From positions 1 through 47,862 of the forward strand of contig NZ_JACJHR010000072.1 of the NCBI RefSeq assembly GCF_014174495.1: a stretch of 47,862 nucleotides of DNA, read 5' to 3'. Shown here one piece after another: positions 47,534 to 47,862 of the stretch (the first letter of the stretch is position 1; each line of letters opens with the position of its first letter). A model generated the notes under the pieces. That model searched no databases. It was given only the letters and a program-made list of their open reading frames with translations, and was not told where the DNA came from. The position numbers and the translations under genes were made by a program. The DNA is from Amycolatopsis echigonensis (GTDB lineage Bacteria; Actinomycetota; Actinomycetes; Mycobacteriales; Pseudonocardiaceae).

Positions 47534-47862
47534 GCGACGGTCCAGGTGTCCTTGCCGCGCAACAACCCTTGCAGGTCCGGTTTGCGTGCTTCGCGGGCCT
47601 GTTCGACCTGGGCTCGTGCGGCGTCGTCGTAGGTGGGGCGTTCGACTTGGCGCAGGATGCCGGTGGGGACGTGGTTGAGGTTCTGGTCCCCGAGGCGGGA
47701 CAGCGCGAAGGCGTAGGAGGTGTCGGCGATCGACGGGTCGTGCACCACGAGGTTTTCCTCGCCGATTTCGGCGACCTTGCCGACGTCGAGGCCGCCCCAG
47801 TCGCCGCGGCGGACGCCGTATTCGCCTTCGGGGCCGAAGCGGATCGGTTCGCCCGCCTTGAG
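47530..47862 (-). CDS. 2-oxoacid:ferredoxin oxidoreductase beta subunit (5' part outside window)
   Basis: The last 110 residues are present. The sequence runs IRFGPEGEYGV, VGKVAEIGEENLVVHD, SYAFALSRLGDQNLNHVPTG, ILRQVERPTYDD and ends in DLQGLLRGKDTWTVA. It matches the C-terminal region of actinobacterial KorB, the thiamine-pyrophosphate subunit of 2-oxoglutarate (or related 2-oxoacid) ferredoxin oxidoreductase. It oxidatively decarboxylates the oxoacid to its CoA ester, reducing ferredoxin. Its stop overlaps the fdxA start. This pair is probably central metabolism and marks the right edge of the catabolic island (inference). Confidence 0.85.
   Translation of the reverse strand, partial: LKAGEPIRFGPEGEYGVRRGDWGGLDVGKVAEIGEENLVVHDPSIADTSYAFALSRLGDQNLNHVPTGILRQVERPTYDDAARAQVEQAREARKPDLQGLLRGKDTWTVA

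Overview
The window is high-GC DNA with frequent GTG and TTG starts, short intergenic gaps and ATGA or GTGA overlaps. It carries mycofactocin-type SDRs, several IclR, GntR and TetR regulators, a LuxR-type large ATPase, an actinobacterial 7Fe ferredoxin and a KorB homologue. This points to an actinomycete, probably Pseudonocardiales (Amycolatopsis-like); that assignment is inference. No rRNA, tRNA, CRISPR array or complete insertion sequence was seen. Almost everything is catabolic: oxygenases, dehydrogenases, CoA chemistry, uptake and local regulators.

Layout. 1-7.8 kb: an aldolase/CoxG-like pair diverges from an operon holding a 4,5-dihydroxyphthalate-decarboxylase-like protein, an amidohydrolase and an Fe(III)-type ABC importer. 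A convergent GntR regulator closes the block, and four TTGT...ACAA palindromes lie in the divergent promoter. 8-14.5 kb: a truncated SDR, an MHS-family permease, two paralogous two-domain VOC proteins, a YciI-like protein, a KstD/fumarate-reductase-like flavoprotein and an IclR regulator. 14.7-21.3 kb: an IclR gene preceded by a tiny coupled ORF, a zinc alcohol dehydrogenase, then NTF2-like / SDR / phthalate-dioxygenase-reductase-like / CYP199-like P450 / EthD / IclR. 21.3-22 kb is non-coding and looks eroded. 22-37 kb: a CoA-transferase, two cyclase-family proteins, a CoA ligase, a flavin reductase, NTF2-like proteins, an SDR, RibBA, an enoyl-CoA hydratase, a two-subunit acyl-CoA dehydrogenase, an LLM monooxygenase, a TetR repressor and an unusual carboxyltransferase. 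37-44.5 kb: a second MHS permease, two SDRs, a second LLM monooxygenase, and a ferredoxin/P450/ferredoxin-reductase set. 44.5-47.3 kb: a LuxR-type large ATPase. The right edge holds fdxA and the end of korB.

How they may work together. The P450 at 42050-43279 looks, from remembered sequence, like P450cin (CYP176A1), the 1,8-cineole hydroxylase. It has the GGIDNT I-helix with Asn in place of the usual Thr and a Leu in place of the heme-loop Phe. SDRs could oxidise the hydroxylated product. LLM monooxygenases fed by the local flavin reductase could insert oxygen in a Baeyer-Villiger manner. Cyclase-family hydrolases, CoA ligase or CoA-transferase, the heteromeric acyl-CoA dehydrogenase and the hydratase could then degrade the opened ring. 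At least nine related boxes (consensus about ACCWACCGAYYGTTTGG) lie before the 22 kb, 29.8 kb, 32.5 kb, 34.6 kb and 44.5 kb promoters. They suggest one TetR regulon, with the TetR encoded inside it. A different palindrome, GTAGTNACTAC, precedes the second LLM gene and the P450 operon. I propose an actinobacterial bicyclic-monoterpene (cineole-like) catabolic island. The substrate is inferred; no search or computation was run.
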